Below, piece after piece: positions 13,716 through 22,206 of a stretch of DNA of 36,515 bases. The position numbers and the translations under genes are program-made. Position 1 is the stretch's first letter. Every line of letters starts with the position of its first letter. The DNA is from Defluviitaleaceae bacterium (GTDB taxonomy: Bacteria; Bacillota; Clostridia; Lachnospirales; WQUN01), in assembly GCA_009786925.1 (NCBI GenBank), contig WRGY01000117.1, positions 1 to 36,515 on the forward strand, written 5' to 3'. Under the pieces are notes generated by a model that was not told the DNA's origin, did no database searches, and saw only the letters and a program-made list of their open reading frames with translations.

Positions 13716-16166
13716 TTATTTCTCCCTTGTTTCTGCGTTTAGTTGTTTACACAGACGTTTTATTACTGCATTGGCGCAGTTTTCTATTTCTGATGAGTTT
13801 AGGGTTTTTTCGGATGAGACTATTTTTAGGCGGATGGTTATTGATTTTTTGCCCTCGGGGATTTGTTTGCCGCGATATTCTCCTACATAAGAAACAGAGC
13901 GTATTAGCTCGCCTTTTTTGATGGAGGCTGTTATGTCCTGCCATTTTACGCCTTCGTCAAAAAGCAGAGAAATATCATAATCCGAGATGGGGAATGCAGG
14001 CAGATGAGAGAACTTGTTTTCACGCGAGGCAAGGGGTGACAGCGCGTCCAGATTTAGCTCAAACAGCAAAACTGCATGGTTTTTAATCCCGACAGCCAAC
14101 GCGGCTTTTTTTGATAGTAATGCCAATGTGCCTATATTTTCCGTGCCTTTGATGGATAGCCACACTGTTTCGTCTGCCCAGTGGGGCTTTGCAACTTTGT
14201 CGTTTTGGTTGAAGGATAGGGACTCGATATGAGTGAGGCGAGGCATGGCTTCCAGCACACCCTTGGCTTTGCGGAAAAGGGCATCCACCGAGTCCGCACC
14301 ACCCACAAAAGCACCTGCAATACGGCGTTGTTGTATGGGCAGAGCCTCACGCTTGTCATATTTGCTCACAAGGTCGCCCGGCAAAAACACCTGCGCAGAT
14401 TCGAAGATGGCAAACTCGTTGTAGTAACGGACATTGCCGACCACGGCTTTGCATAGGTTTGGGAGGAGTGACGGACGCAGATATTTTTCGTCAGGAGCGG
14501 GGGGAGCCGACAGTGAGAAAAGATTTAACTTGTCGCCTGTGTCACCGAGTATGGCAGCTATGATGTCGTCTTTTAGCCATGGATAGGTGTATACCTCTTG
14601 CATCCCACAGCGCAGAGCCAGATATTCTCGTATATTGCGGTCGGGGTCGGTTTGGTTGATTGCATGGGAAAAGGATGTGGTAATGGGCGCGGCCTCAAAA
14701 TTTTCGTAGCCATGCATACGTGCAAGCTCTTCCATGATGTCGTCGGGTATGGATATATCGCCCGTGGAACGCCAAGACGGCGCGATGGCGTGCAGATGGT
14801 CGCCTTCGAAGGAGGTTTCAAAACCAAGCAAACCCAGTGTACGTGCAATGTCGTCGTTTGGTAGTTGTTTTCCGAGCCTGCTTTCCAGCCATTTTAGCGA
14901 GACTGTGATTTTTTTACGCTCCAAAGGCTGTGGGTAGTTATCCTTGTAGCCTGTGATTTTGTTTTGGGGATATATCTCCGAGAATAGATTTAGCGAAAGC
15001 GCGAGTGCGTCATCTGCTCGTTGCGGGTCTATGGCTTTTTCATAACGTGCGGCGGCATCTGTACGTGCGTCGTAGCGTGATGCTGTGCGCCTTATGCCAA
15101 TCGCGTCAAAGTTAGCAATCTCCAGTATTATTTTGTCTGTCTCGGGCAGTACGGAGTCACGTTTGCCACCCATCACACCTGCGAGGCCTACCGCGCCTTC
15201 GTCGTCAGCGATTACGAGGTCGTCTGCGGTGAGTGTGAGTTCTTGATTGTCAAGCAGGAGGAGCTTTTCGCCCTGATTGGCAGGGCGTACTGTTATATGG
15301 CCACTTATTTTGTCAGAGTCAAATGCATGTGTGGGTTGTCCGGTGGCGAGCATAACATAGTTTGTAATATCCACGATGGCATTAATCGGGCGCAGTCCTA
15401 CACTCCACAGACGCGCTTGCAGGCCAAACGGTGCAGGTTTGACATTAAGCCCTTCTATTTTAAGGCCGATGTAGCGAGGTGATTTTTTTGGCTCAACGAT
15501 TGTGATGTCAAGTGCGGGTGCGGATGGTGCAAAAATGGGGTCGATTGCCTTCATAGGCACACCATAAAACGCTGACAACTCACGCGCAATCCCATAATGT
15601 CCCCAGAGGTCGGGGCGGTTGGTGAGTGATTTATTATCCACTTCTAATATAACATCATCCAAACCCAGTGCAGTTGCTATATTTGTACCCGCGGTTGCGG
15701 TGGTAAAATCAGTGAGGTCTAAAATCGTGGCCTCGCCGTCAGCGTCATTATATGGAAACAGCTCAAAAAGCCCAATCTCTGATGAAGCACAAATCATGCC
15801 AAAGCTCTCTACGCCACGCACCTTAGATTTTTTGATTTCTATGAGGTCGCCCTCACCATGCCAGCGTACCATTGCACCCGGCTGTGAAACGGCTACCTTC
15901 ATGCCTTCACGCAGATTTGTCCCGCCGCATACGATTTCTTTTACCTCGCCGCCTATATCAACCTGACATAATGTGAGTTTGTCGGCATTGGGGTGCTTGT
16001 CCAGTTTTAACACAACGCCCACTGTGATTTTGTCGAACTGCGTGACAATATTATCCCATTTCTCGACTTCTACAGTTGCCATTGTTAGGTCATATGCAAT
16101 TTTTTCTATACTTAGGTCTTTTGGCAGTTCTACATATTCTTTTACCCAATTCATAGAAATTTTCAT
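13716..16166 (-). CDS. pheT: Phenylalanyl-tRNA synthetase beta subunit
   Basis: 816 residues, normal for bacterial PheT. It forms the alpha2-beta2 enzyme charging tRNA-Phe. In order: B1 domain (MKISMNWVKEYVELP), the EMAP-type tRNA-binding OB fold (about 40-150, KHPNADKLTLCQVDIG), the B3/B4 editing domain (SPRYIGLKIEGL, then RPINAIVDITNYVMLATGQP), the B5 domain (about 400-470), the synthetase-like core, and the C-terminal FDX-ACB anticodon-binding domain (about 720-816, FPISDYDISLLFDEGVKW). The editing domain appears intact. It follows pheS by 12 nt. Confidence 0.97.
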   Translation of the reverse strand: MKISMNWVKEYVELPKDLSIEKIAYDLTMATVEVEKWDNIVTQFDKITVGVVLKLDKHPNADKLTLCQVDIGGEVKEIVCGGTNLREGMKVAVSQPGAMVRWHGEGDLIEIKKSKVRGVESFGMICASSEIGLFELFPYNDADGEATILDLTDFTTATAGTNIATALGLDDVILEVDNKSLTNRPDLWGHYGIARELSAFYGVPMKAIDPIFAPSAPALDITIVEPKKSPRYIGLKIEGLNVKPAPFGLQARLWSVGLRPINAIVDITNYVMLATGQPTHAFDSDKISGHITVRPANQGEKLLLLDNQELTLTADDLVIADDEGAVGLAGVMGGKRDSVLPETDKIILEIANFDAIGIRRTASRYDARTDAAARYEKAIDPQRADDALALSLNLFSEIYPQNKITGYKDNYPQPLERKKITVSLKWLESRLGKQLPNDDIARTLGLLGFETSFEGDHLHAIAPSWRSTGDISIPDDIMEELARMHGYENFEAAPITTSFSHAINQTDPDRNIREYLALRCGMQEVYTYPWLKDDIIAAILGDTGDKLNLFSLSAPPAPDEKYLRPSLLPNLCKAVVGNVRYYNEFAIFESAQVFLPGDLVSKYDKREALPIQQRRIAGAFVGGADSVDALFRKAKGVLEAMPRLTHIESLSFNQNDKVAKPHWADETVWLSIKGTENIGTLALLSKKAALAVGIKNHAVLLFELNLDALSPLASRENKFSHLPAFPISDYDISLLFDEGVKWQDITASIKKGELIRSVSYVGEYRGKQIPEGKKSITIRLKIVSSEKTLNSSEIENCANAVIKRLCKQLNAETREK

Positions 16167-16178
16167 CAGTCCACACTC

Positions 16179-17216
16179 CTATCTAAATTGTTCCAAAAAT
16201 CTTAAATCGCCGCTACGCAGCAGTCTTACATCATCTATGCCGTATCTCATCATGACAAGGCGGTCCAGCCCTATGTTTACATAAAATCCCGTAAAATCAG
16301 CAGGGTCAAGAGATGCTGCACGCAGGACATTTGGATGTGGTGAGCCACCGGGCATTACCTCTATCCAGCCCACCTGTTTGCATACGGAACATCCCTTTTG
16401 GTCACAGACCAGACATCCCATATCAATTTCGAAGCCCGGCTCCACAAATGGGAAAAAGCCCACACGCATACGGATGGGTACGTCGCGGCCAAACACTTTG
16501 GACAGTATTGTTTTTATCATTATCATGCCCGAGGCAAACTTAAAATCATGGTCAACGATGAGTGCTTCGTATTGGAAGAAGGCACGCTCGTGGCGTGCGT
16601 CTGTGGCTTCGTTTCGGTAGGCGCGTCCGGGATATACAAAGCGGTATGGTGGCTTGTGGGTTTGCATGTAGCGCACACTTGCACCTGTGAGATGTGGACG
16701 CAGACATAGGCGACGACCGCCGCTCTCTGCATCATGGCCTGCGAGCCAGTATGTGTCCATGCTTTCGCGGGCGGGATGCTCTGCGGGGAAGTTTAGATTA
16801 TCGAAGCAGTAGAGTTCGCTGGATATGTCATCTTCTTGGAATATTTCGAAACCCATTGAGCGGAATGCGTCGTTTAGGTCATAGCACATTTGTGTGATGG
16901 GATGCAGTCCGCCCATCGGCGGCAATATGCCCGGCACGGTAAAATCAAAGTCGGGCGAAATCTCCGAGGCTTTAAGTTGAATTTCTTCTGTGCGGGAGTC
17001 GATGAGGGCTGATAGCTGTTGTTTTATTTGATTGGCGGCTTTTCCGATTTCGGGGCGGATGGCAGGGTCTAGCTTTGGCACCTGTTTTAGGATTTCTGTT
17101 ATTTCGCCCGTTTTGCCGATTAGGGCAGATTTTATTTCTTGCAAAGCGGCGAGATTTGCGACTGCCGCGATTTTTTCCGTTCCGTTTTTCAAAATTGCAT
17201 CGAGTTTTTCTTTCAT
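16179..17216 (-). CDS. pheS: Phenylalanyl-tRNA synthetase alpha subunit
   Basis: 345 residues, the catalytic subunit. It has an N-terminal coiled coil (about 1-85), then the class II core: GGLHPITQMCYDLNDAFRSM, FDNLNFPAEHPAR, LRPHLTGASVRYMQ (motif 2 region), FQYEALIVDHDF, a Cys pair loop (CLVCDQKGCSVCKQVG) and motif 3 GLDRLVMMRYGIDDVRLL. The Cys-rich loop is a slightly unusual insertion with four Cys, possibly binding zinc. ATG 17216 has an excellent GGGAGGTGA site. It is the first gene of the pheS-pheT-S2P-scpA-scpB-metallopeptidase operon. Confidence 0.97.
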   Translation of the reverse strand: MKEKLDAILKNGTEKIAAVANLAALQEIKSALIGKTGEITEILKQVPKLDPAIRPEIGKAANQIKQQLSALIDSRTEEIQLKASEISPDFDFTVPGILPPMGGLHPITQMCYDLNDAFRSMGFEIFQEDDISSELYCFDNLNFPAEHPARESMDTYWLAGHDAESGGRRLCLRPHLTGASVRYMQTHKPPYRFVYPGRAYRNEATDARHERAFFQYEALIVDHDFKFASGMIMIKTILSKVFGRDVPIRMRVGFFPFVEPGFEIDMGCLVCDQKGCSVCKQVGWIEVMPGGSPHPNVLRAASLDPADFTGFYVNIGLDRLVMMRYGIDDVRLLRSGDLRFLEQFR

Positions 17217-17235
17217 AAAAAATCACCTCCCTTCC

Positions 17236-17264
17236 ATTATACGCTAAAAATTTTTTTTTTACAA
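17236..17264 (-). promoter_or_regulatory. Promoter of the pheS operon
   Basis: Minus-strand TTGTAA (17259-17264), 17-bp A/T-rich spacer, TATAAT (17236-17241). The start site would be only about 13 nt before the ATG, so there is no room for a T-box leader. Confidence 0.8.
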
Positions 17265-17272
17265 AAAAAGTC

Positions 17273-17302
17273 TTGACATTTGAATTCATTCTATATGATA
17301 AT
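17273..17302 (+). promoter_or_regulatory. Promoter of the oxidative-stress operon
   Basis: TTGACA (17273-17278) followed by TATGATAAT around 17294-17302 (GATAAT at 18 bp). The -35 is back to back with the pheS promoter, and the -10 is overlapped by the Fur/PerR-like box. Confidence 0.75.
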
Positions 17303-17310
17303 CAATCTCA
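17296..17310 (+). promoter_or_regulatory. Candidate PerR/Fur box
   Basis: TGATAATCAATCTCA fits the 7-1-7 Fur-family box (TGATAATnATTATCA) at 12 of 14 positions and covers the -10. A Fur-family gene is in the operon, so autoregulation is likely. Confidence 0.55.
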
Positions 17311-17340
17311 ATAAGAGGGAGCGCGAAAAACAGCGCGCAT

Positions 17341-17362
17341 GTCGCGCAAAAGTCAGCGCGAC
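17341..17362 (+). other. GC-rich hairpin in the 5' leader of the rubrerythrin gene
   Basis: GTCGCGC (17341-17347) pairs perfectly with GCGCGAC (17356-17362) around an 8-nt loop, 8 nt before the GGGG ribosome site. It could stabilise the mRNA or modulate translation. Confidence 0.5.
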
Positions 17363-17382
17363 TTAGAAAAGGGGATATGAAA

Positions 17383-17928
17383 ATGAAAAAATTCATCTGC
17401 ACAATCTGCGGCTATTGCCACGAGGGCGACGCAGCACCGCAAAAATGCCCGCAATGCCAAGTGCCTGCCGACAAGTTTAAAGAAGCAAGCGGCGGAGGAC
17501 TTCAATATGCGGACGAGCATCGTATAGGCGTGGCAAAAGATGTTGACAAAGACATAGTCGAAGGACTGCGCCAAAACTTTATAGGCGAATGCACAGAGGT
17601 TGGTATGTATCTTGCAATGAGTCGTCAGGCCGACCGCGAGGGCTTCCCCGAGGTAGCAGAGGCATACAAGCGTATTGCATTCGAAGAAGCAGAACATGCC
17701 GCAAAATTTGCAGAGCTCTTGGGCGAAGTCGTTGACGACTCTACCAAGAAAAACCTTGAAAAACGTGTGCTTGCAGAGCATGGCGCAACCCAAGGCAAGC
17801 TTGACCTCGCTCGCAAAGCAAAAGAGCAAAACCTGGATGCCATCCATGACACAGTACATGAGATGTGCAAGGACGAAGCGCGCCACGGCAAAGCATTCCA
17901 AGGACTGCTCGACCGCTATTTTGGCTAA
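17383..17928 (+). CDS. Reverse rubrerythrin (NADH peroxidase-type)
   Basis: This 181-residue protein has rubredoxin first and diiron domain second, the order of reverse rubrerythrins. The N-terminal FeS4 site is C6-x2-C9 and C22-x2-C25 ([16 protein letters not shown]). The diiron four-helix bundle (about 50-181) has [22 protein letters not shown] and [11 protein letters not shown], with the Glu/His ligands intact. It reduces H2O2 in the cytoplasm of anaerobes using electrons passed through rubredoxin-type partners, and the next gene encodes such a partner. The second Met (17383) is chosen over 17377 because GGGG lies 8 nt upstream of it rather than 2. Confidence 0.93.
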   Translation: MKKFICTICGYCHEGDAAPQKCPQCQVPADKFKEASGGGLQYADEHRIGVAKDVDKDIVEGLRQNFIGECTEVGMYLAMSRQADREGFPEVAEAYKRIAFEEAEHAAKFAELLGEVVDDSTKKNLEKRVLAEHGATQGKLDLARKAKEQNLDAIHDTVHEMCKDEARHGKAFQGLLDRYFG

Positions 17929-17931
17929 ACT

Positions 17932-18534
17932 ATGGACGCGCTGTATAAAATCAGCTACGGTCTGTACGTAGCCTCCGCTCACGAAAACGGCAGAGACAAT
18001 GCTTGTATAATAGACGCTTTTATGCAGGTGACAAATGTCGCACCGATTATATGTACGGCAAATATAAACAAAGACAATGCAACCCACGACATGATTAAAA
18101 ATACAAAGAAATTTAATATCTCGGTGCTTACAGCCTCCGCCCCTTTCGAAGATATTTTTAGTCGATTTGGCTTCCAATCAGGGCGGGATGTGGATAAATT
18201 TGACGGCTTCCACTCCACCCGCCGCAGCAAAAACGGCCTCTTGTATCTCACAGACCACACAAACGCCTGCATGTCTTTTGACGTGACAGGCGTGGTGGAC
18301 TTTGGCACGCATACGATGTTTTCGGCCGTCCTTACCGACTCGGCAGTGCTTAGTGACGCAGATAGTGTCACTTATAGCTATTACCAAAAAAATATAAAGC
18401 CCTTGCCACAGGACGGCGGCTTTGTATGCGATATATGTGGTTATGTATATAGGGATGCGGAGCTTCCCGCGGATTATATCTGCCCGCTTTGTAAGGCTTC
18501 GGCCACCAATTTTTCACAACAAAAGGGTGATTAG
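17932..18534 (+). CDS. High-molecular-weight rubredoxin (flavin reductase plus rubredoxin)
   Basis: 200 residues in two domains. The first is an FMN-binding flavin reductase-like domain (about 1-150: LYKISYGLYVASA, then NACIIDAFMQVT, FNISVLT, FGFQSGRDVDKF). The second is a C-terminal rubredoxin (about 160-198) with CDICGYVYRD and YICPLCKA. Such Hrb proteins pass electrons from NADH-dependent oxidoreductases to reductive O2/H2O2-scavenging enzymes. The start is 3 nt after the rubrerythrin stop, so the two are an electron-transfer pair. Confidence 0.92.
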   Translation: MDALYKISYGLYVASAHENGRDNACIIDAFMQVTNVAPIICTANINKDNATHDMIKNTKKFNISVLTASAPFEDIFSRFGFQSGRDVDKFDGFHSTRRSKNGLLYLTDHTNACMSFDVTGVVDFGTHTMFSAVLTDSAVLSDADSVTYSYYQKNIKPLPQDGGFVCDICGYVYRDAELPADYICPLCKASATNFSQQKGD

Positions 18535-18535
18535 G

Positions 18536-18940
18536 ATGAGAAACACTATCCAAAAAAAGCTCGTCTATGCCGCCGTCTGCGACCTAAACATGCACGCCAC
18601 CGCAGAGCAGGTATTTTCTCATGTCACCCTAACCCACCCTACGGTCAGCAAAGCCACGATATATCGCAACCTGCACCAGCTTACCGAAACAGGCGAACTC
18701 ATAAATATAGGTACATTCCATGGCGCGGCGCATTATGACCATAACTGCCACAAGCATCATCATTTTGTCTGCGAAAAATGCCGCTGCGTACATGATGTGC
18801 AGGGCGATTATTCAAACGCCGTACTCCAAAGCCTAAACCCTTCTACAGAGTTTGACATAACAGACTGCAATGTGACCTTTACGGGAATATGCAAAACATG
18901 CGAAAAATCAACCCTGGACAGGAGTGATGCAAGAGGATGA
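18536..18940 (+). CDS. perR: Fur-family regulator, probably PerR
   Basis: 134 residues. An N-terminal winged helix (helix with VSKATIYRNLHQLTETGEL, about 37-55) precedes a His-rich metal-sensing site (HYDHNCHKHHHF, about 66-77) and the structural Zn site C79/C82 (VCEKC) with C119/C122 (GICKTC). Fur proteins lacking iron-transport context but sitting with rubrerythrins are usually PerR, whose His ligands are oxidised by peroxide to relieve repression. Whether it senses peroxide rather than iron cannot be decided from sequence alone. ATG 18536 follows the hrb stop by 1 nt, with an AAAAGGG site. Confidence 0.85.
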   Translation: MRNTIQKKLVYAAVCDLNMHATAEQVFSHVTLTHPTVSKATIYRNLHQLTETGELINIGTFHGAAHYDHNCHKHHHFVCEKCRCVHDVQGDYSNAVLQSLNPSTEFDITDCNVTFTGICKTCEKSTLDRSDARG

Positions 18941-20535
18941 ATCTCCTACTGGTGGACGGCGACTCAGAAAACATAAAAAACTTTAGGGCGCATATACGCG
19001 GGGCTTTTCCGCAAATCCGCATTGTTGGGCATTTTTCTGACTTGGCGGGCAATATGCAAAAGGCAGTGAGAGATTTGAAGCCCGATGTGGTGCTGTCGGA
19101 TATACGTTTTTTTGGCGGGCTTCATTTTGTTAGGTTTAAGGAATTGCGTGACGAGTTTCCGGAAATTAAATTTATCATGTACGGCACATACAACGAGTCC
19201 GATTATATGAAACGCGGGCGGGATTTTGGTGTGCTTGATTTTATGTACAGACCCGTAAAACCCGGCGACCTAAACCGCTGCCTGGATTTTGCACTTACCA
19301 GCCACAAAAAGGCGCAGGAGACGCGGCGTGTAGCAAAGGATATGGAAAGCGAGTATCAAAAAAAGATTTCTCACTACGAAGAAATCTTTTTGCGCTCACT
19401 GTTAGAGGGCGATGTGGCACGCGAAAGCGAAATCAGAGATGGATTTACGTATTTTGGTTTGCCGTTTACCATGGATTTTTCTGTTTTTATCGTGCGGATT
19501 GACCACTACAAGCGTGTGGTTGCAGAGCTTAATGAGATGGAAAAACATATGCGGATTACCAGTGTCCTGTCTGTGGTGCGCGGGATTTTGCGTGATTTCA
19601 AAGCAAAACCGTTTATCCGTGCATTCCACGAAATCCCTATTATCATAAATGCAAACCAGACAGTGGAAGATAAGGTGCTGCTCGGCGACCGCATGAAACA
19701 TGCGATTCTTGAGCGTACCGGGGCGCGTTGTACGATTGGGATAGGGCGTACTTATTCTACGCCTATGGAGATTTCGATTTCTGCGCGAGAAGCGGATGCG
19801 GCGTTTGGATATAGATACCGTATGGGCTATCACGCGGTTATTCCCATAGAATTTGTCGAGCCGGATAATAATATCACCTTCCGCTATCCCCACGCGAGGG
19901 AGAGGCGGCTGGTATACTCCGCCGTAGTGGGCGACTATGAATACAGCAAGGGGCTACTCTCCGAGCTGTTTAATGCTCTCGCACAGTCAGGTCCTATGCC
20001 GGAACATCTCGTAGCAAAGATTGTAATGACCATTGTTTTTAGGATTAGCAGATATATCAGTGAACAAAACTTGCCGTTTGCGGGTGAGGTTGCGCGGTAT
20101 TTCCCTACAGGTGATATTTTGCGGCTGACCACCATAGATGACGGCTATACATTTTTGGATAAGGCTCTGCGTGAGTTTTGCATGTTTATCGGCAAATTTC
20201 ATACAAAAGACTCCTTGCGTCTGCATCTTTCGGCAAAACAGCATGTGCAAAAGCATTATTACGAGACATTTTCTATTGCAAAAATCGCAGTCAAACTCGG
20301 CACGACACCCGAGACACTCAACAAAGTCTTTATGGAGCGCGAAAAGGTCATGCTTTTTGACTATGTCATGTGGGTAAGGGTGCAGGAGGCGCAAAAGCAA
20401 CTGACAGAGAGTGCGACAGAAGAGGACATCATAGCCGTGCAGGTGGGCTTTGACGATGTGCGGTACTTCCGTTCAATCTTTAAAAAATATGTAGGCGAAA
20501 CGCCCGCAGAGTATCGAGCAAGGTCGCAAGGCTAA
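18937..20535 (+). CDS. YesN/AraC-type response regulator
   Basis: 532 residues. It has a receiver domain (1-120) with acidic D7/D9, phosphoacceptor D55 (VVLSDIRF) and K in RPVKPGD. A long middle part (about 130-420) resembles the degenerate GGDEF-like region of YesN regulators ([35 protein letters not shown]). A C-terminal AraC double HTH (about 430-530) has [20 protein letters not shown] and [20 protein letters not shown], then PAEYRA. YesN regulators in Clostridia control glycan use, usually with a YesM kinase, but none is in the window. The ATG overlaps the perR stop by 4 nt, coupling the two genes. It probably controls xylan utilisation, given the next gene. Confidence 0.92.
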   Translation: MNLLLVDGDSENIKNFRAHIRGAFPQIRIVGHFSDLAGNMQKAVRDLKPDVVLSDIRFFGGLHFVRFKELRDEFPEIKFIMYGTYNESDYMKRGRDFGVLDFMYRPVKPGDLNRCLDFALTSHKKAQETRRVAKDMESEYQKKISHYEEIFLRSLLEGDVARESEIRDGFTYFGLPFTMDFSVFIVRIDHYKRVVAELNEMEKHMRITSVLSVVRGILRDFKAKPFIRAFHEIPIIINANQTVEDKVLLGDRMKHAILERTGARCTIGIGRTYSTPMEISISAREADAAFGYRYRMGYHAVIPIEFVEPDNNITFRYPHARERRLVYSAVVGDYEYSKGLLSELFNALAQSGPMPEHLVAKIVMTIVFRISRYISEQNLPFAGEVARYFPTGDILRLTTIDDGYTFLDKALREFCMFIGKFHTKDSLRLHLSAKQHVQKHYYETFSIAKIAVKLGTTPETLNKVFMEREKVMLFDYVMWVRVQEAQKQLTESATEEDIIAVQVGFDDVRYFRSIFKKYVGETPAEYRARSQG

Positions 20536-20554
20536 AACGGAAAGGGGCTTATTT

Positions 20555-22189
20555 ATGATTAAAAATCCGATTTTGAAGGGCTTTAATCCCGACCCGAGCA
20601 TTTGCAGGGTCAATCAAGACTACTACATCGCGACATCTACATTTGAGTGGTTTCCGGGTGTGCAAATCCATCATTCTAAAGACTTAAAAAACTGGCGGCT
20701 GGTCAAAAGACCTCTGGACAGGGTGAGCCAGCTGGACATGAAGGGCAATCCAAACTCAGGTGGGGTATGGGCTCCATGTTTGAGTTACCATGATAACAAG
20801 TTTTGGCTGATTTATTCGGATATAAAAGTAGTGTCGGGAGCATGGAAGGATGGCCACAATTATCTGACCACCTGTGACACGATTGATGGTGAGTGGAGCG
20901 ACCCCATATATCTAAACAGCTCCGGTTTTGACCCTTCGTTATTCCATGACGATGACGGCAAAAAATATTATACAAATATGGTCTGGGACAATAGAGTCAA
21001 CAACCACAGTTTTTATGGCATAACGATGCAAGAGTATGACAGCAAACAAAAAAAGCTCGTGGGCAAACCGCAGATTATCTTTAAGGGGACAGAGTATCAG
21101 TTAACAGAAGCCCCTCATATATACAAAATCAACGGCTACTACTATCTCCTTGTGGCAGAAGGTGGGACTACCTACGCACATGTGGCCAGTTTGGCAAGGA
21201 GCAAGCAAATCAACGGCCCCTATGAAATACACCCCGACAATCCATTACTCACTGCAAAATATTCGCCAAAAAATCCACTGCAAAAAGCAGGACATGCATC
21301 CATCGTACACACTCATACAGATGAGTGGTATTCGGTCTGTTTGGTAGGCAGACCGATAAAAGGTGACGGAAAATCAGGCATCGTAGACGGACGTAACGAA
21401 GATATTGACAGGGAATTGATGAACAGGGGCTACTGTCCGCTTGGGCGGGAAACGGCGATTCAAAAGTTGGAATGGAAAGATGGCTGGCCATATGCAGTAG
21501 GAGGCAAAGCCCCGACAGAAAATACAGAACCACCAAACATGCCCGAGGTAAAATGGGAAACAGCAGTTGCAAAAGACGATTTTGACAGTGAGGAGCTAAA
21601 CATTAATTTCCAGAGTCTAAGGATTCCGCTCTCCGGAGATATTCTTAGCTTAAAAGAAAGAAAGGGGCATCTGCGCTTATATGGGCGTGAGTCACTGACA
21701 TCACATTTTACACAAGCATTTGTTGCAAGGCGGTGGCAGAGTTTTAACTTTAATGCCGAAACAAAAGTCGAGTTTGACCCGACGAGTTTTCAGCAAAATG
21801 CGGGGCTGACATGTTTTTACAACACATTAAACTGGACATCTGCACATGTCACATGGCATGAGGAAAAAGGCAAGGTGCTGGACATTATGACTGCCGAAAA
21901 CGGCGTATTTGCCCAGCCCATAGCAGGTAACGAAATAGTCATACCCAAAAACGCCGATGCCGTGTATATCAGAGCCGAAATCAGAACAGAAAAATACAGC
22001 TATTTTTACTCCTTTGACGGAAACAGCTGGACAGAAATCCCTGTAAAATTGGATGCATATAAACTCTCCGATGATTTTATATCGGGAGGCGGCTTTTTTA
22101 CGGGTGCATTTGTAGGGATGTATTGTCAGGATTTGGTGGGATGCAATCTACATGCGGATTTTGACTACTTTATGTACGAAGAGCTTTAG
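20555..22189 (+). CDS. xynB: GH43 beta-xylosidase
   Basis: 544 residues, the usual size. It has a five-bladed propeller (1-about 320) with the GH43 triad: base D13 (GFNPDPS), pKa modulator D126 (SSGFDPSLF) and acid E185 (LTEAPHIYK). A C-terminal beta-sandwich (about 335-544) carries the substrate-facing loop, as in GH43 subfamily 11 xylosidases. No signal peptide, so it should work inside the cell on imported xylo-oligosaccharides. GGGGC ribosome site, 19 nt after the YesN-type gene, so it is likely co-transcribed with and possibly controlled by that regulator. Confidence 0.93.
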   Translation: MIKNPILKGFNPDPSICRVNQDYYIATSTFEWFPGVQIHHSKDLKNWRLVKRPLDRVSQLDMKGNPNSGGVWAPCLSYHDNKFWLIYSDIKVVSGAWKDGHNYLTTCDTIDGEWSDPIYLNSSGFDPSLFHDDDGKKYYTNMVWDNRVNNHSFYGITMQEYDSKQKKLVGKPQIIFKGTEYQLTEAPHIYKINGYYYLLVAEGGTTYAHVASLARSKQINGPYEIHPDNPLLTAKYSPKNPLQKAGHASIVHTHTDEWYSVCLVGRPIKGDGKSGIVDGRNEDIDRELMNRGYCPLGRETAIQKLEWKDGWPYAVGGKAPTENTEPPNMPEVKWETAVAKDDFDSEELNINFQSLRIPLSGDILSLKERKGHLRLYGRESLTSHFTQAFVARRWQSFNFNAETKVEFDPTSFQQNAGLTCFYNTLNWTSAHVTWHEEKGKVLDIMTAENGVFAQPIAGNEIVIPKNADAVYIRAEIRTEKYSYFYSFDGNSWTEIPVKLDAYKLSDDFISGGGFFTGAFVGMYCQDLVGCNLHADFDYFMYEEL

Positions 22190-22206
22190 GGGCGCGCCCT
22201 CTAAAA
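22185..22206. repeat. GC-rich palindrome at the xynB/asnB junction
   Basis: TTTAG-GGGCGCGCCC-T-CTAAA is a near-perfect palindrome spanning both stop codons of the convergent genes. The flanking T/A-runs are too short and badly placed for a typical terminator, though it may slow polymerase in both directions. Confidence 0.5.

Noticed and set aside
17353-18177. 274-codon minus-strand frame opposite rubrerythrin and hrb
   Set aside because: Both plus-strand genes have intact motifs; the reverse frame is Cys/Phe-rich without a ribosome site or family.
22185-22206. Bidirectional terminator between xynB and asnB
   Set aside because: The palindrome has almost no loop and lacks proper T-runs, so it is listed only as a palindrome.
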